Shown piece after piece: positions 6,504-6,822 of a DNA stretch of 6,822 nucleotides. The stretch lies in assembly GCA_022570975.1 (NCBI GenBank), contig JACZYS010000141.1, forward strand, positions 1-6,822, written 5' to 3'. The position numbers and the translations under genes are program-made. Within the stretch, counting starts at the first letter, position 1. Every line of letters begins with the position of its first letter. The notes beneath the pieces are model-generated. The model did not search any database and was not told where the DNA came from. It saw only the letters and a program-made list of their open reading frames with translations. The stretch comes from Candidatus Zixiibacteriota bacterium (GTDB taxonomy: Bacteria > Zixibacteria > MSB-5A5 > GN15 > FEB-12).

Positions 6504-6822
6504 TAGCTCTTATCTCCACCCAACAGATTTGAAATCTGCTCAGATTGTTTTTTGGGCATTGACATTAATTCTTCAACATAAGGAGTGGATTTATTCTTGA
6601 GTAATTGTGAAGGGGTGTTGAGTGCTACAATTTCCCCCTCTTTCATAACCGCAATTCTGTCGGCCAGAAAAAGAGCCTCGTTTATGTCATGGGTCACCAT
6701 GACGACGGTGGTGTTTAATCTCTTTTGGAGCTGTTTAAATTCCAGCTGGAGAGAGTGCCTGGTTATAGGGTCCAAAGCACCAAATGGTTCGTCCATCAAG
6801 AGCAGCTCCGGTCTTGCCGCAA
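6503..6822 (-). CDS. ABC transporter ATP-binding protein, partial (partner of the EgtU/OpuC-like permease)
   Basis: Only the last 105 codons are inside the window; the frame is open to the right edge, so the true start, Walker A and signature motif are outside. What is visible is the second half of an ABC ATPase: Walker B and D-loop (LLLMDEPFGALDP), a Q-rich helix, and the switch histidine in VVMVTHDINEAL, followed by ADRIAVMKEGEIV. The protein ends about 40 residues later, at NLLGGDKS, leaving no room for the CBS domains that sense ionic strength in osmoprotectant ATPases such as OpuAA/ProV-type proteins. It energises the adjacent permease fusion, with which it shares a TAATG overlap. A TTG or ATG inside the Walker B motif (6799/6796) is not a credible start. 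Confidence 0.93.
   Translation of the reverse strand, partial: AARPELLLMDEPFGALDPITRHSLQLEFKQLQKRLNTTVVMVTHDINEALFLADRIAVMKEGEIVALNTPSQLLKNKSTPYVEELMSMPKKQSEQISNLLGGDKS

Noticed and set aside
6181..6519. Open frame of 112 codons on the minus strand overlapping the permease start
   Set aside because: Out of frame with the permease, whose membrane segments and EAA loop show the true frame.

Overview
All genes visible in this window are on the minus strand, so the biology reads from right (6822) to left (1). The DNA is moderately AT-rich, with Shine-Dalgarno (GGAG-type) sites before most genes. The C-terminal dockerin-like repeat pair on a secreted protein, and the use of egtB-egtD without egtA/C/E in view, would fit an uncultured bacterium of the FCB type (for example Zixibacteria-like or Marinimicrobia-like). 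This placement is an inference from style and not a demonstrated assignment.

Right part (4992-6822): the 3' end of an ABC ATPase gene runs off the window edge. Its stop overlaps by one base (TAATG) the start of a permease/substrate-binding fusion of the quaternary-amine family (OpuC/ProWX-like, which includes the ergothioneine importer EgtU). Middle (2354-4948): after a 141-bp gap with a good sigma70-like promoter come egtB (hercynine sulfoxide synthase type) and egtD (histidine trimethyltransferase), which overlap by 8 bp. Twelve bases later there is a start codon with its own ribosome binding site, opening a 47-codon remnant of a FAD-dependent pyridine nucleotide-disulfide reductase. It stops right at the redox-active GGTC cysteine motif, and the rest of the gene is missing.

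Left part (1-2244): a 263-bp noncoding stretch (2091-2353) holds a possible promoter and a perfect 8-bp leader hairpin. It precedes a gene for a 658-residue exported protein with a cupredoxin domain carrying an intact type-1 copper site, four tandem CHRD modules and a C-terminal dockerin-like calcium-binding pair. A clear intrinsic terminator follows this gene.

Together, the middle and right parts look like an ergothioneine locus that combines synthesis (EgtD makes hercynine from histidine; EgtB adds the sulfur) with a betaine-type importer that may carry ergothioneine or hercynine. The broken flavin reductase looks like a former third member of the egtB operon. The most notable points are the synthesis-plus-uptake pairing, the reductase cut at its active site, and the copper-protein/CHRD array in which every module keeps the same four histidines.
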